Origin: Prosthecobacter gellanilyticus
Lineage (GTDB): Bacteria > Verrucomicrobiota > Verrucomicrobiia > Verrucomicrobiales > Verrucomicrobiaceae
Direction: 5' to 3'
DNA length: 64,000 nt
Assembly: GCF_007992435.1 (NCBI RefSeq)
Contig: NZ_BKAG01000005.1
Span: 1-64,000 of the forward strand
The notes beneath the pieces are model-generated. The model saw only the letters and a program-made list of their open reading frames with translations. It had not been told where the DNA came from and did no database searches. Position 1 is the first letter of the stretch. Every line of letters begins with the position of its first letter. A program made the translations under genes and the position numbers. Of this stretch, positions 1 to 7,438 are shown in pieces.

Positions 1-71
1 TGGGAAGCGCTAAAGCGCGACACCGCTGTCTGCGCACAATGTGTTCTGATGCTTCAAAAGCATTGTGCGCG
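1..71. repeat. Partial copy of a structured intergenic repeat, cut by the window start
   Basis: Bases 5-27 match bases 6770-6792 at 22 of 23 positions (core CTAARGCGCGACACCGCT), so this is a second copy of the element annotated at 6749-6900. Downstream, GCGCACAATG (32-41) can pair with CATTGTGCGC (61-70), and an alternative small hairpin ATGCTT/AAGCAT occupies 49-63, so the two folds compete. The left part of the element lies outside the window. It is a repeat-type element rather than a gene; whether it acts as RNA or DNA is unknown. Confidence 0.6.
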
Positions 72-121
72 TTCGACTGCGGCTACCAAGGCATGATGCA
101 TTTAACCCGCCCACCAAGTGC

Positions 122-418
122 CTATTGTGACTTTGCAGGTCCACCCATGTATCCCGGGCCAAAGGTAGCCTTCATCGTAGCCCGGCGTTCCAGCCACCCG
201 ATGGCCTGTTTCACCGATCGTTCCTCCACCATCGGGTCACGGGCCAGTTCCTGCGCTAGCGAGCACCACTTCCGCCTCTGGCGCAGCCGCTGGCTCGCCA
301 ACACCCGCGCCACCAGCCGCGCCAGCCGATAAGGAAACACCACTGCCTCCGCTTCCGGAATCCGGAAGAGTCTCTCGGCCAGCGCAGAGTGTGCCTCACT
401 GGAAGTGCTGGATGGCAT
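122..418 (-). CDS. Small hypothetical protein
   Basis: This is a 98-residue open frame with high-GC third codon positions. The protein is Arg/Ala/Leu-rich, with a basic central stretch (LASQRLRQRRKW) and predicted helical character; there is no signal peptide or membrane segment and I recognise no family. It reads away from the cytochrome gene that begins near 643, leaving about 220 bases between them. No Shine-Dalgarno sequence is visible before the ATG. A longer overlapping frame (256-510) on the same strand shows no protein-like composition and was not preferred. The gene could be spurious; the main support is codon usage. Confidence 0.4.
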   Translation of the reverse strand: MPSSTSSEAHSALAERLFRIPEAEAVVFPYRLARLVARVLASQRLRQRRKWCSLAQELARDPMVEERSVKQAIGWLERRATMKATFGPGYMGGPAKSQ

Positions 419-642
419 CTGAAATAGCCTAAATCACCCGCCACCATTCTCAAAGTGCGATTTACACCCCCCACTAGCTCGCCCCTCGGGGGCTTGGTCA
501 TAAGTGCCAATCAGTGTCCATCAGTGGTAAAAAGCCGGGCCTTCCCAAGCACATCCGGCCAATCCCCGCCGCATCCGCCCCAAATCCGGCATGAAAGATG
601 CCTCTGGAGATGCGTATCTTCATCCCCCTAAGTTTGCAAAAA

Positions 643-3600
643 ATGCCCCTGAATTCTCGCCATCTCGCCCTGGCCGGCTTTGTCGTCGCCGCGTCTGCCA
701 TTCATGCTGCCCCGGCCTCGGACTGGAAGGCCGTGGAGCCGTTTCTGGCGGAGAAGTGCTACAGCTGCCACGGCGGTGAGAAGACCAAGGGCGATGTCGA
801 TTTGAAGCAGTTTGCCGCCGATCCCAAGCTGGCGACCGAGTTCGAAATCTGGACCAAGGTGAAGGACAGCATCGAAAGCGGCGACATGCCGCCGAAGAAG
901 GCCAAGCCGCTCTCTGCCGAAGAGAAGACCTCCATCACTGGCTGGGTCACGCATTCGCTGAACGTGCTAGCGGAATCCAAGTCGGGTGATCCCGGCCCCG
1001 TGACCATGCGCCGCCTGACGAATGCGGAGTATGACTACACCATCCGCGATCTCACCGGCCGAGACTACCATCTCGCGGATGAGTTTCAGACCGATGGCGG
1101 CGGTGGTGAAGGCTTCACGAACACGGGTGATGTCCTTTTCACCAGTCCCTCGTCCATCGACAAATACTTCGCTGCGGCACGCAAGCTCGCGGAGCATGCC
1201 ACGGTCATGCCGGGCACGGGCATCGTCTTCAATCCTGGCCGCATCGGTCTGCGCGGACCGGAGCAGGTGAAAGCCCAGGCCCAACAAGGTTTGTATGTGT
1301 GGTATCAGCAGAAAGCGGCGCTGTATCTGCCCAAGGACTTTGATGACATGCGCGAGGCGGACTACATGCTCGCCTGCTGGAAGCACAAGACCACGCAGAA
1401 GCCGCTGGACCAGCTCGCGAAGGAGATGAACCTGAAGCTGCCCTTCCTGCAAAACTGGTGGAAGCTCGTGAACTCCACCGAGCCGAAGTCACGCTACCTC
1501 GATCTCGTGCGCGTGGGCTGGCGTGAGCTGCCTGCGGCCGAAGCGGAAGCACTACCGCGCATCAAAACCATCCAGGCCGACCTGCTCTCCTGGAACAATC
1601 CCAAGAAGCCCGGCAGCGGTGTGCAGCGCCGTCAGCAGGATGCAGATGGCATCCGCCCTTACACCGTCAGTACCGAGGTGAATGGCAAGCCACATGTCTT
1701 TCTCTGTATTGGCGATACCGGAGATGGTGGCAAAGGCGACATCGCGCTCATTGAGAAGGCCACACTGCGTACGAAGAAGGGCTGGCTCAAATACGCGGAC
1801 TGGCTGCCCAAGCAGATGGAGGAGGACCGCAAAGCCCTCGCGGCCACGCCGCCGCCTGCCGATGCTGACAAGCGCAAGCAGCGCCTCGCTGATCTCGAGA
1901 ACGTGAAGAGCCTGATGGGCAAGCATCCACAGGAAGGTCGTCAGATCGATCCTGGGATCATCGGCATGGCCGCGCCCCAGGTGCTGAAGATGCCCGTGCC
2001 TCCGGACACCATCGAGATCCGCGCCGAGGCACGTCTCGATTTGAAAAATCCCGAGGCCGAGTTTGCCACCCTCCAGTGGGCCTTCTCCACGGACAAGCCG
2101 CGTGATGTCACGAAGATCATGCCTGGTGTGCTCACCGTCTGGAAACGCCAGACCGATGCGGCACGTCTAACTATGAGTGATTTTGGACGCATGAAGGAAG
2201 CCTTCCCCGACATGTTCGAGCGCCGACTTGAGGAGGTCGCACGCAATCTCTACCGCAACGGCAAGGCCGGCATCGGTGTGTATTACCTCAGCGATGAGCA
2301 GCTCGGCCAGATCCTCGGTGAGAAGGATCGCAAGCAGCTCGAGGCGATGAAGAAGGACTGGAACTTCGTCACGCCTGCCAAGCTCAATGCCCAGCAGCAG
2401 AAGGACTATGACACTTCCTTGCTCGCTCATGTGCGGTACTTCGCCCAGCGCGCCTGGCGCCGACCACTGGCTGGTGAGGAGGCGAAGAAGCTTGAAGCCC
2501 TCTATGTCGATGGTCGGACCAAGGGTCTCGATTCCGAATCCGCCGCGCGTGAGGTCATCGTGCGTGTGCTGGTGTCGCCTAACTTCCTCTTCAAAGCAGA
2601 GACACTGCCACAGGTGGCTGACACGAAAGCCACGGATGTGCCGCTCAGCGCGCATGAGCTTGCTTCACGTCTCAGCTACTTCCTCTGGGCCTCCATGCCT
2701 GACTGGGAGCTGAGCAAGGCTGCGAATGATGGCAGCCTGCTGAAGCCTGAAGTGCTCGCCGCGCAAACGCAGCGCATGCTGCGTGATTCAAAAGCATCGG
2801 CTCTCGCGAAGGAGTTCGCCGGCCAGTGGCTGAAGTTCAGCGGCTTCGAATCGTATAACAACGTGGATGACAAGAAATTCCCGCAGTTCACGCCTGAACT
2901 TCGTGATGACATGCAGCGCGAGATCGTGGAGTTCTTCACGCATCTGGTGCGCGAGGATCGGAATGTCGGTGACATCATCGGTGGTGACTACACCTTCGTG
3001 AATGAGCGCCTTGCCGGCTTCTATGGCATGCCAGAGATCAAGGGCGGCGAGTTCCGTGAGGTGAAAGCCTCGCAGCAGAACCGCGGCGGCATCCTCGGCA
3101 TGGCCGCCATCCTCACCAAGACCTCGCGTCCGCAGCGCACCAGCCCCGTGCTGCGTGGTGACTATCTTTATCAAGTCGTGCTTGGCTTCAGCTCACCACC
3201 GCCGCCGCCAAACGTGCCCGAGTTGAAGGAGACCACGAAGCCTGCTTCACTTCGTGAAGCTCTCATGCAGCATCGCGCCGACCAGGCCTGCTCCGTCTGC
3301 CACGACCGCATCGATCCTCTCGGCTTCGCGCTGGAGAGCTTTGATCCCATCGGCCGTCTCCGCACCGCTGATGAAGCCGGTGGCAAGATTGATGACACCG
3401 GCGAACTCAAAGACGGCACCAAGTTCCAGGGGCTCGCCGGACTGCGCGACTACCTGAAGAAGAACCAGCCCCAGTTTACCAACCAATTTTGCCGCAAGCT
3501 CCTCGGCTATGCTCTCGGCCGCCAGACACTCCCCAGCGACCGCAAGCTCCTCGCCCAGATGCAGGACTCCCTGGGAAAGAACAACGGCAAATTCTCCGCC

Positions 3601-3672
3601 GCCGTCCTCGAGGTGATCAAGAGCCGGCAGTTTTTGAACCGGCGTAATGAGGCGGCGGTGGCAGGGAATTGA
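643..3672 (+). CDS. Planctomycete-type cytochrome c, DUF1587/DUF1595/DUF1592/DUF1588/DUF1585 protein
   Basis: This is a large secreted multi-domain haem protein of the kind abundant in Planctomycetes and Verrucomicrobia. With the ATG at 643 the protein opens with a good signal peptide ending near ASAIHA; ATGs at 598 and 610 only lengthen the n-region. Counting from 598, a PSCyt1-type haem motif CYSCH lies at residues 54-58 and a second CXXCH (CSVCH) at 898-902 inside the DUF1588 region. Between them are the DUF1587-like segment (MRRLTNAEYDYTIRDLTG), a long insert, then DUF1595-like (AWRRPLAGEEA), DUF1592-like (ELASRLSYFLWASMPD), DUF1588 (RTSPVLRGDYLY) and DUF1585 (QFCRKLLGYALGRQ) segments. 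The precise substrate is unknown for the family; electron transfer coupled to extracellular degradation is the usual inference. The usual DUF1552 partner gene is not next to it; two sulfatases follow on the same strand. Confidence 0.9.
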   Translation: MPLNSRHLALAGFVVAASAIHAAPASDWKAVEPFLAEKCYSCHGGEKTKGDVDLKQFAADPKLATEFEIWTKVKDSIESGDMPPKKAKPLSAEEKTSITGWVTHSLNVLAESKSGDPGPVTMRRLTNAEYDYTIRDLTGRDYHLADEFQTDGGGGEGFTNTGDVLFTSPSSIDKYFAAARKLAEHATVMPGTGIVFNPGRIGLRGPEQVKAQAQQGLYVWYQQKAALYLPKDFDDMREADYMLACWKHKTTQKPLDQLAKEMNLKLPFLQNWWKLVNSTEPKSRYLDLVRVGWRELPAAEAEALPRIKTIQADLLSWNNPKKPGSGVQRRQQDADGIRPYTVSTEVNGKPHVFLCIGDTGDGGKGDIALIEKATLRTKKGWLKYADWLPKQMEEDRKALAATPPPADADKRKQRLADLENVKSLMGKHPQEGRQIDPGIIGMAAPQVLKMPVPPDTIEIRAEARLDLKNPEAEFATLQWAFSTDKPRDVTKIMPGVLTVWKRQTDAARLTMSDFGRMKEAFPDMFERRLEEVARNLYRNGKAGIGVYYLSDEQLGQILGEKDRKQLEAMKKDWNFVTPAKLNAQQQKDYDTSLLAHVRYFAQRAWRRPLAGEEAKKLEALYVDGRTKGLDSESAAREVIVRVLVSPNFLFKAETLPQVADTKATDVPLSAHELASRLSYFLWASMPDWELSKAANDGSLLKPEVLAAQTQRMLRDSKASALAKEFAGQWLKFSGFESYNNVDDKKFPQFTPELRDDMQREIVEFFTHLVREDRNVGDIIGGDYTFVNERLAGFYGMPEIKGGEFREVKASQQNRGGILGMAAILTKTSRPQRTSPVLRGDYLYQVVLGFSSPPPPPNVPELKETTKPASLREALMQHRADQACSVCHDRIDPLGFALESFDPIGRLRTADEAGGKIDDTGELKDGTKFQGLAGLRDYLKKNQPQFTNQFCRKLLGYALGRQTLPSDRKLLAQMQDSLGKNNGKFSAAVLEVIKSRQFLNRRNEAAVAGN

Positions 3673-3722
3673 ATGAGGTGAAAACGCAGCAGGGTGTGCA
3701 TCGTTGAAGCACTTCCACCCTC

Positions 3723-5180
3723 ATGCGCTGGCTCATCCCACTCGTCGCTCTCTGCACCTCGCTCACTGCTGCGGATCGTCCGAACATCCTGTTCTTCTTC
3801 GCGGACGACCAGCGCTATGACACGCTCAGTTGCGCGGGACATCCCATCGTGCAGACGCCGGCCATCGACCAGCTCGCAAAAGATGGCGTGCGCTTCAGCA
3901 ATGCCCATGTGACCACGCCGGTGTGCTGGGTGAGCCGGGCCGTCCTTTTCACCGGCCAGTGGGCACGCTCGCATGTGCAGCGCAGCATGGTGCCCGTCGT
4001 CAAACCGGAAGCCGCTGCCACCATCTACCCGGTCATGTTGCGCGAGGCAGGGTACCGCACCGCGCATTTTGGCAAATGGCACTTCCGTGGCCCGCAAGGC
4101 TTCAAGCCCGAGGCGCAGTTTGATGCCTTTGAGAGCATCACTCGCAATCCTTACATCAAGACACTGCCGGATGGCACGAAGCGTCATGAAACAGACATCA
4201 TCTGTGATCGCGGCATCGACTTCATCAAGGCACAGTCCAAGGACAAACCCTTCTGCATCCAGCTCTCCTTCAATGCCGCGCATGCGGAAGACAATGATCA
4301 TCGTCCAGGCATCGGCCACTATCCCTGGCCGGAATCCACGAACGGCATGTATGAAGACCGCAGCATCCCGCCGCCACGACTCGGGGATCCGGCCATCTAC
4401 GAGGCGCATCCGCAGTTCCTGAAGGACAGCATCAATCGCACCCGCTTCTTTTGGGGTTACGACACACCGGAGAAGTATGAGACGAACGTGCGCGCCTACT
4501 ATCGCATGATCAGCGGTATCGACAAAGGCATCGCGCGAGTGCTCACTGCGCTGAGGGAAGCGGGTCTGGATGAGAACACCATCATCGTCTATTCCGCGGA
4601 CAATGGCTATTACCTCGGCGACCGCGGCTTCCAGGGCAAGTGGTCGCACTATGAGGAATCTCTACGCGTGCCCATGGTCATCTACGATCCCCGTCTGCCG
4701 AAGGAGAAGCGCGGACGAGTGGCTGATGACCTTGTGTTGAATGTCGATCTGCCTGCGACCTTCATCGCGTGGACCAATGCCAAGCGTCCTGATGCCTATG
4801 AAGGCCGCAGCCTTTCTACGCTGGTGGAGGGCATCGGCAGTGACAAACCCTGGCGCACGCATTTCTTCGGAGAACATGTGGATCTCGCGCCCACACTGAC
4901 CTGGGAAGGTGTGCGTGATCAGCGCTATGTCTATGCACGCTACTTTGATCAGAAGCCTGCCTTCGAGTTCCTGCACGATCTCCAGACTGATCCCGATGAA
5001 TTGAAGAACCTCGCCACGGATGCCGCACATGCCGACACGCTGCAAAAGATGCGCCAGCTCTGCGATGCCGAGATGAACGCACGCGGCGGAGCCCTGCCGC
5101 CGTTGGATCAAAGAGGCCCGCAAGTCGAGGGCAAAGGGCCGAACAAGAAGAACAAGAAAAAGAAGAAGTCTGACCTTTGA
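3723..5180 (+). CDS. Secreted sulfatase (alkaline-phosphatase superfamily, S1 type)
   Basis: The protein hydrolyses sulfate esters, probably of polysaccharides, outside the cytoplasm. It opens with a signal peptide (residues 1-17, cleavage near LTAA-D). The metal ligand pair DD is at 28-29, and the formylglycine motif begins at Cys68 as C-W-V-S-R...T-G, so the usual third-position Pro is Val. The motif Lys (HFGKWH) is K118, and the Asp-Asn metal ligands are D293/N294 in SADNGYYLGD, followed by K306. The C-terminus is an unusual Lys/Asn-rich tail (KGPNKKNKKKKKSDL). The length of 485 residues is normal. It lies 50 bases after the cytochrome gene and 19 bases before a second sulfatase, so all three may be co-transcribed. 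Activation would need a formylglycine-generating enzyme or anSME, which is not in the window. Confidence 0.93.
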   Translation: MRWLIPLVALCTSLTAADRPNILFFFADDQRYDTLSCAGHPIVQTPAIDQLAKDGVRFSNAHVTTPVCWVSRAVLFTGQWARSHVQRSMVPVVKPEAAATIYPVMLREAGYRTAHFGKWHFRGPQGFKPEAQFDAFESITRNPYIKTLPDGTKRHETDIICDRGIDFIKAQSKDKPFCIQLSFNAAHAEDNDHRPGIGHYPWPESTNGMYEDRSIPPPRLGDPAIYEAHPQFLKDSINRTRFFWGYDTPEKYETNVRAYYRMISGIDKGIARVLTALREAGLDENTIIVYSADNGYYLGDRGFQGKWSHYEESLRVPMVIYDPRLPKEKRGRVADDLVLNVDLPATFIAWTNAKRPDAYEGRSLSTLVEGIGSDKPWRTHFFGEHVDLAPTLTWEGVRDQRYVYARYFDQKPAFEFLHDLQTDPDELKNLATDAAHADTLQKMRQLCDAEMNARGGALPPLDQRGPQVEGKGPNKKNKKKKKSDL

Positions 5181-5199
5181 CCTGCTCACCCAACCCTTC

Positions 5200-6732
5200 A
5201 TGAAAGCGATCCTTACTCTCCTCCTCTTTGCCCTTGGCTCCTCGCTCCTGGCGGCCGACAAGCCTAACATTCTTTTCATCGCCATCGATGACCAGAACGA
5301 CTGGATCGGTCATCTCGGCGGTCACCCCATGGCCAAGACGCCGAACATGGACAAGCTCGCGGCGCGCGGCACCACGTTCACCAACGCGCATTGCAACATG
5401 CCGCTGTGCAATCCTTCGCGGACAAGCCTCATGCTCGGCCTGCGCCCGACCACCACGGGCATCTATGGTCTCTCACCCTGGTTCCGGACGCTTCCGCAGT
5501 GGAAGGATCGCGTGGCTCTGCCGCAGCACTTTGCCAATCATGGCTACCTGACCGCTGCCACGGGCAAAGTGTATCATGGTGGCAGCGGCGGAGGTGGTGG
5601 TGCAGGGAAGGGGAAGGGCAAGAAGGCTAAGGATAAGGCTGCCGCAGCCACCACGGACACACCTGAGTTCCAGGTCACCGCGCCCTATGGCGGTGTCGGC
5701 ACCAAGCCACCGAAGAAACTGATCGGCGATACCCCGATGGGAAACAACCAGCTCATGGACTGGGGCGTCTGGCCTCTCGACAATGACGACACCGGCAAGG
5801 GCGACTACCAGGTCGCTTCCTGGACGGCGGAGCAGATCAAGTCCGCACCGAAGGACAAGCCCTTCTTCATCGCCGCCGGGTTCTTCCTTCCCCACGTTCC
5901 TTGTTATGCCACGCAGAAGTGGTTCGACCTCTATCCCGATGACGACAGCGTGCTGCCCAAGATCCTCGAGAACGACCGTGCGGACACGCCACGCTTCTCC
6001 TGGTATCTGCACTGGAGCCTGCCCGAGCCTCGCCTGAAATGGGTGAAAGAGCATAACCAATGGCGTAACCTGGTCCGCAGCTATCTCGCCTGCACCAGCT
6101 TCGTCGATTCGCAGATCGGTCGTTTGCTCACTGCCTTGGAGGAGGCCGGTGTCGCGGACAACACCATCGTCGTGATCTGGGGTGACCACGGTTGGCATCT
6201 TGGTGAAAAGGAGATCACGGGTAAGAACAGCCTGTGGGATCGCGGAACGAAGGTGCCGCTGATCTTTGCCGGTCCTGGAGTGAAGTCCGGCCAGCGCTGC
6301 AACCAGCCTGCGGAGCTGCTCGATATCTATCCCACGCTCATCGAGCTCACTGGCGTGACCAAGCGCGATGACCTCGAAGGCCTCAGCCTTCTTCCGCAGC
6401 TTCAGGATGCATCGACCAAGCGCGAGCGCCCGGCCATCACGAGCCACAACCAGGGCAACCACGGCATCCGTAGTGAGAAGTGGCGCTACATTCACTATGC
6501 CGATGGCACCGAGGAGCTCTACGACATGGTGAACGATCCGAATGAGTGGACGAACGTTGCTTCCAAGCCAGAGAACGCTTCGGTCATTGAAGAGCACAAG
6601 AAGTGGCTGCCGAAGATTGATGTTCCGCCTGCGCCGAACAGCGCCAGCCGGGTGCTCACGTATGACAAGAAGACCGATGAGGCAGTGTGGGAAGGTGCCA
6701 CGGTGAAGAGGGCGGATCCGATACCTCAGTGA
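5200..6732 (+). CDS. Secreted sulfatase, iduronate-2-sulfatase-like
   Basis: This is a second exported sulfatase, immediately downstream of the first (19-base gap). The signal peptide spans residues 1-18 and the metal ligands DD are at 30-31. The canonical activation motif C-N-P-S-R-T-S-L-M-L-G starts at Cys70, so unlike its neighbour it keeps the Pro. The second metal site is in WGDHGWHLGEKE, followed by the GKNSLWD Lys. The C-terminal part (YDMVNDPNEWTNVA) is typical of the iduronate-2-sulfatase/BetC group. A low-complexity Gly- then Lys/Ala-rich insertion occupies residues 127-152, just after the GKVYH motif, where family members usually have a short surface loop. The substrate cannot be read from sequence. 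The gene ends 17 bases before a large inverted repeat. Confidence 0.92.
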   Translation: MKAILTLLLFALGSSLLAADKPNILFIAIDDQNDWIGHLGGHPMAKTPNMDKLAARGTTFTNAHCNMPLCNPSRTSLMLGLRPTTTGIYGLSPWFRTLPQWKDRVALPQHFANHGYLTAATGKVYHGGSGGGGGAGKGKGKKAKDKAAAATTDTPEFQVTAPYGGVGTKPPKKLIGDTPMGNNQLMDWGVWPLDNDDTGKGDYQVASWTAEQIKSAPKDKPFFIAAGFFLPHVPCYATQKWFDLYPDDDSVLPKILENDRADTPRFSWYLHWSLPEPRLKWVKEHNQWRNLVRSYLACTSFVDSQIGRLLTALEEAGVADNTIVVIWGDHGWHLGEKEITGKNSLWDRGTKVPLIFAGPGVKSGQRCNQPAELLDIYPTLIELTGVTKRDDLEGLSLLPQLQDASTKRERPAITSHNQGNHGIRSEKWRYIHYADGTEELYDMVNDPNEWTNVASKPENASVIEEHKKWLPKIDVPPAPNSASRVLTYDKKTDEAVWEGATVKRADPIPQ

Positions 6733-6748
6733 GATGAAGCAGGCGCGG

Positions 6749-6900
6749 AGCGTCCCGGAGTGCGGTAGCAAGCGCTAAGGCGCGACACCGCTAGGTGCGC
6801 AGAGGACGTTCTCGTTGTTAGGTGGCGCTGGGGGCGCACGACAGCGGTGTCGACGATGCAAGGGTGCCCTTGCATCTCTGCCACCGCACTCCGGGACGCT
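6749..6900. repeat. Large nested inverted repeat (intergenic)
   Basis: A 22-base left arm (6749-6770) pairs with the right arm 6879-6900 with a single mismatch. Inside it, CGACACCGCT (6783-6792) pairs with AGCGGTGTCG (6843-6852), and a perfect 10-bp hairpin GATGCAAGGG/CCCTTGCATC sits at 6855-6876. The element fills the space between the convergent ends of the second sulfatase and the DUF6702 gene. A second partial copy lies at 1-71. It may double as a terminator for both genes, but its size and repetition point to a dispersed element. Confidence 0.8.
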
Positions 6901-6919
6901 GCTGCGACTCCAACGCTGC

Positions 6920-7438
6920 CTACATCCCCAATCTCTTCGTCCCATCCTCAGCCTTGAAACTCATCTGCACATCACGGCCAGCCATCTTCAGATGCATCAG
7001 GTTCACCTGATCTTTGAAGATGTTTCCAAAGACTGCGTGCCGGAGTGTCCAGCTTTTCAGATCTCCGGGCACTGACATCTCAAAATACAGGGTGACTGCC
7101 GGATCGTTGCTCTTCGCGCTTTCCTCATCCTTCTCGCGGCCTAACCAAGTGATAGTGGCACGCTTTCCGGCATCATTGGTGAGCACAAGGCAGTTCGTGA
7201 GATAGTCCAGGATCACGGCATCAAACTGATCCGCAGGAGTCTTCTCAAAGCTTAGCAGCTTCTCCGAATGCCGCATGAGGGCCAGTTCGAGGTCATTGAT
7301 GAAGACTGTGAGGCTGACCTCAAGTTTCTGAGTGACGGAGTTGTACTCGGCTTCCGCAGTGGACTGATGCAGCGAATGCGCCTGCGCCCATGAGGCGCAG
7401 GCCAGGGTCAGAATGAGAATGACCCTTTGAAGGCTCAT
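6920..7438 (-). CDS. DUF6702-like secreted protein
   Basis: This is a 172-residue protein with a clear signal peptide (residues 1-20, ending AQA-H). The mature start HSLHQSTAEAEYN and the following segment LEVSLTVFINDLELAL match the pattern of DUF6702 proteins, short secreted proteins often encoded beside M1 peptidases in Bacteroidota; that assignment is from memory of the family. The start codon overlaps the stop of the M1 peptidase gene by four bases (7435-7438), so the two are translationally coupled. No catalytic motif is visible. A W-L-G codon run in it uses the rare TTA codon inside the motif GTTAGGC (7139-7145). Confidence 0.7.
   Translation of the reverse strand: MSLQRVILILTLACASWAQAHSLHQSTAEAEYNSVTQKLEVSLTVFINDLELALMRHSEKLLSFEKTPADQFDAVILDYLTNCLVLTNDAGKRATITWLGREKDEESAKSNDPAVTLYFEMSVPGDLKSWTLRHAVFGNIFKDQVNLMHLKMAGRDVQMSFKAEDGTKRLGM

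Noticed and set aside
498..701. Small minus-strand frame across the start of the cytochrome gene
   Set aside because: It overlaps the signal-peptide coding part of a well-supported gene and has no protein-like features.
3507..6771. Minus-strand frames 3507-4649 and 5473-6771 opposite the sulfatases
   Set aside because: They are shadows; both sulfatases show complete motifs on the plus strand.
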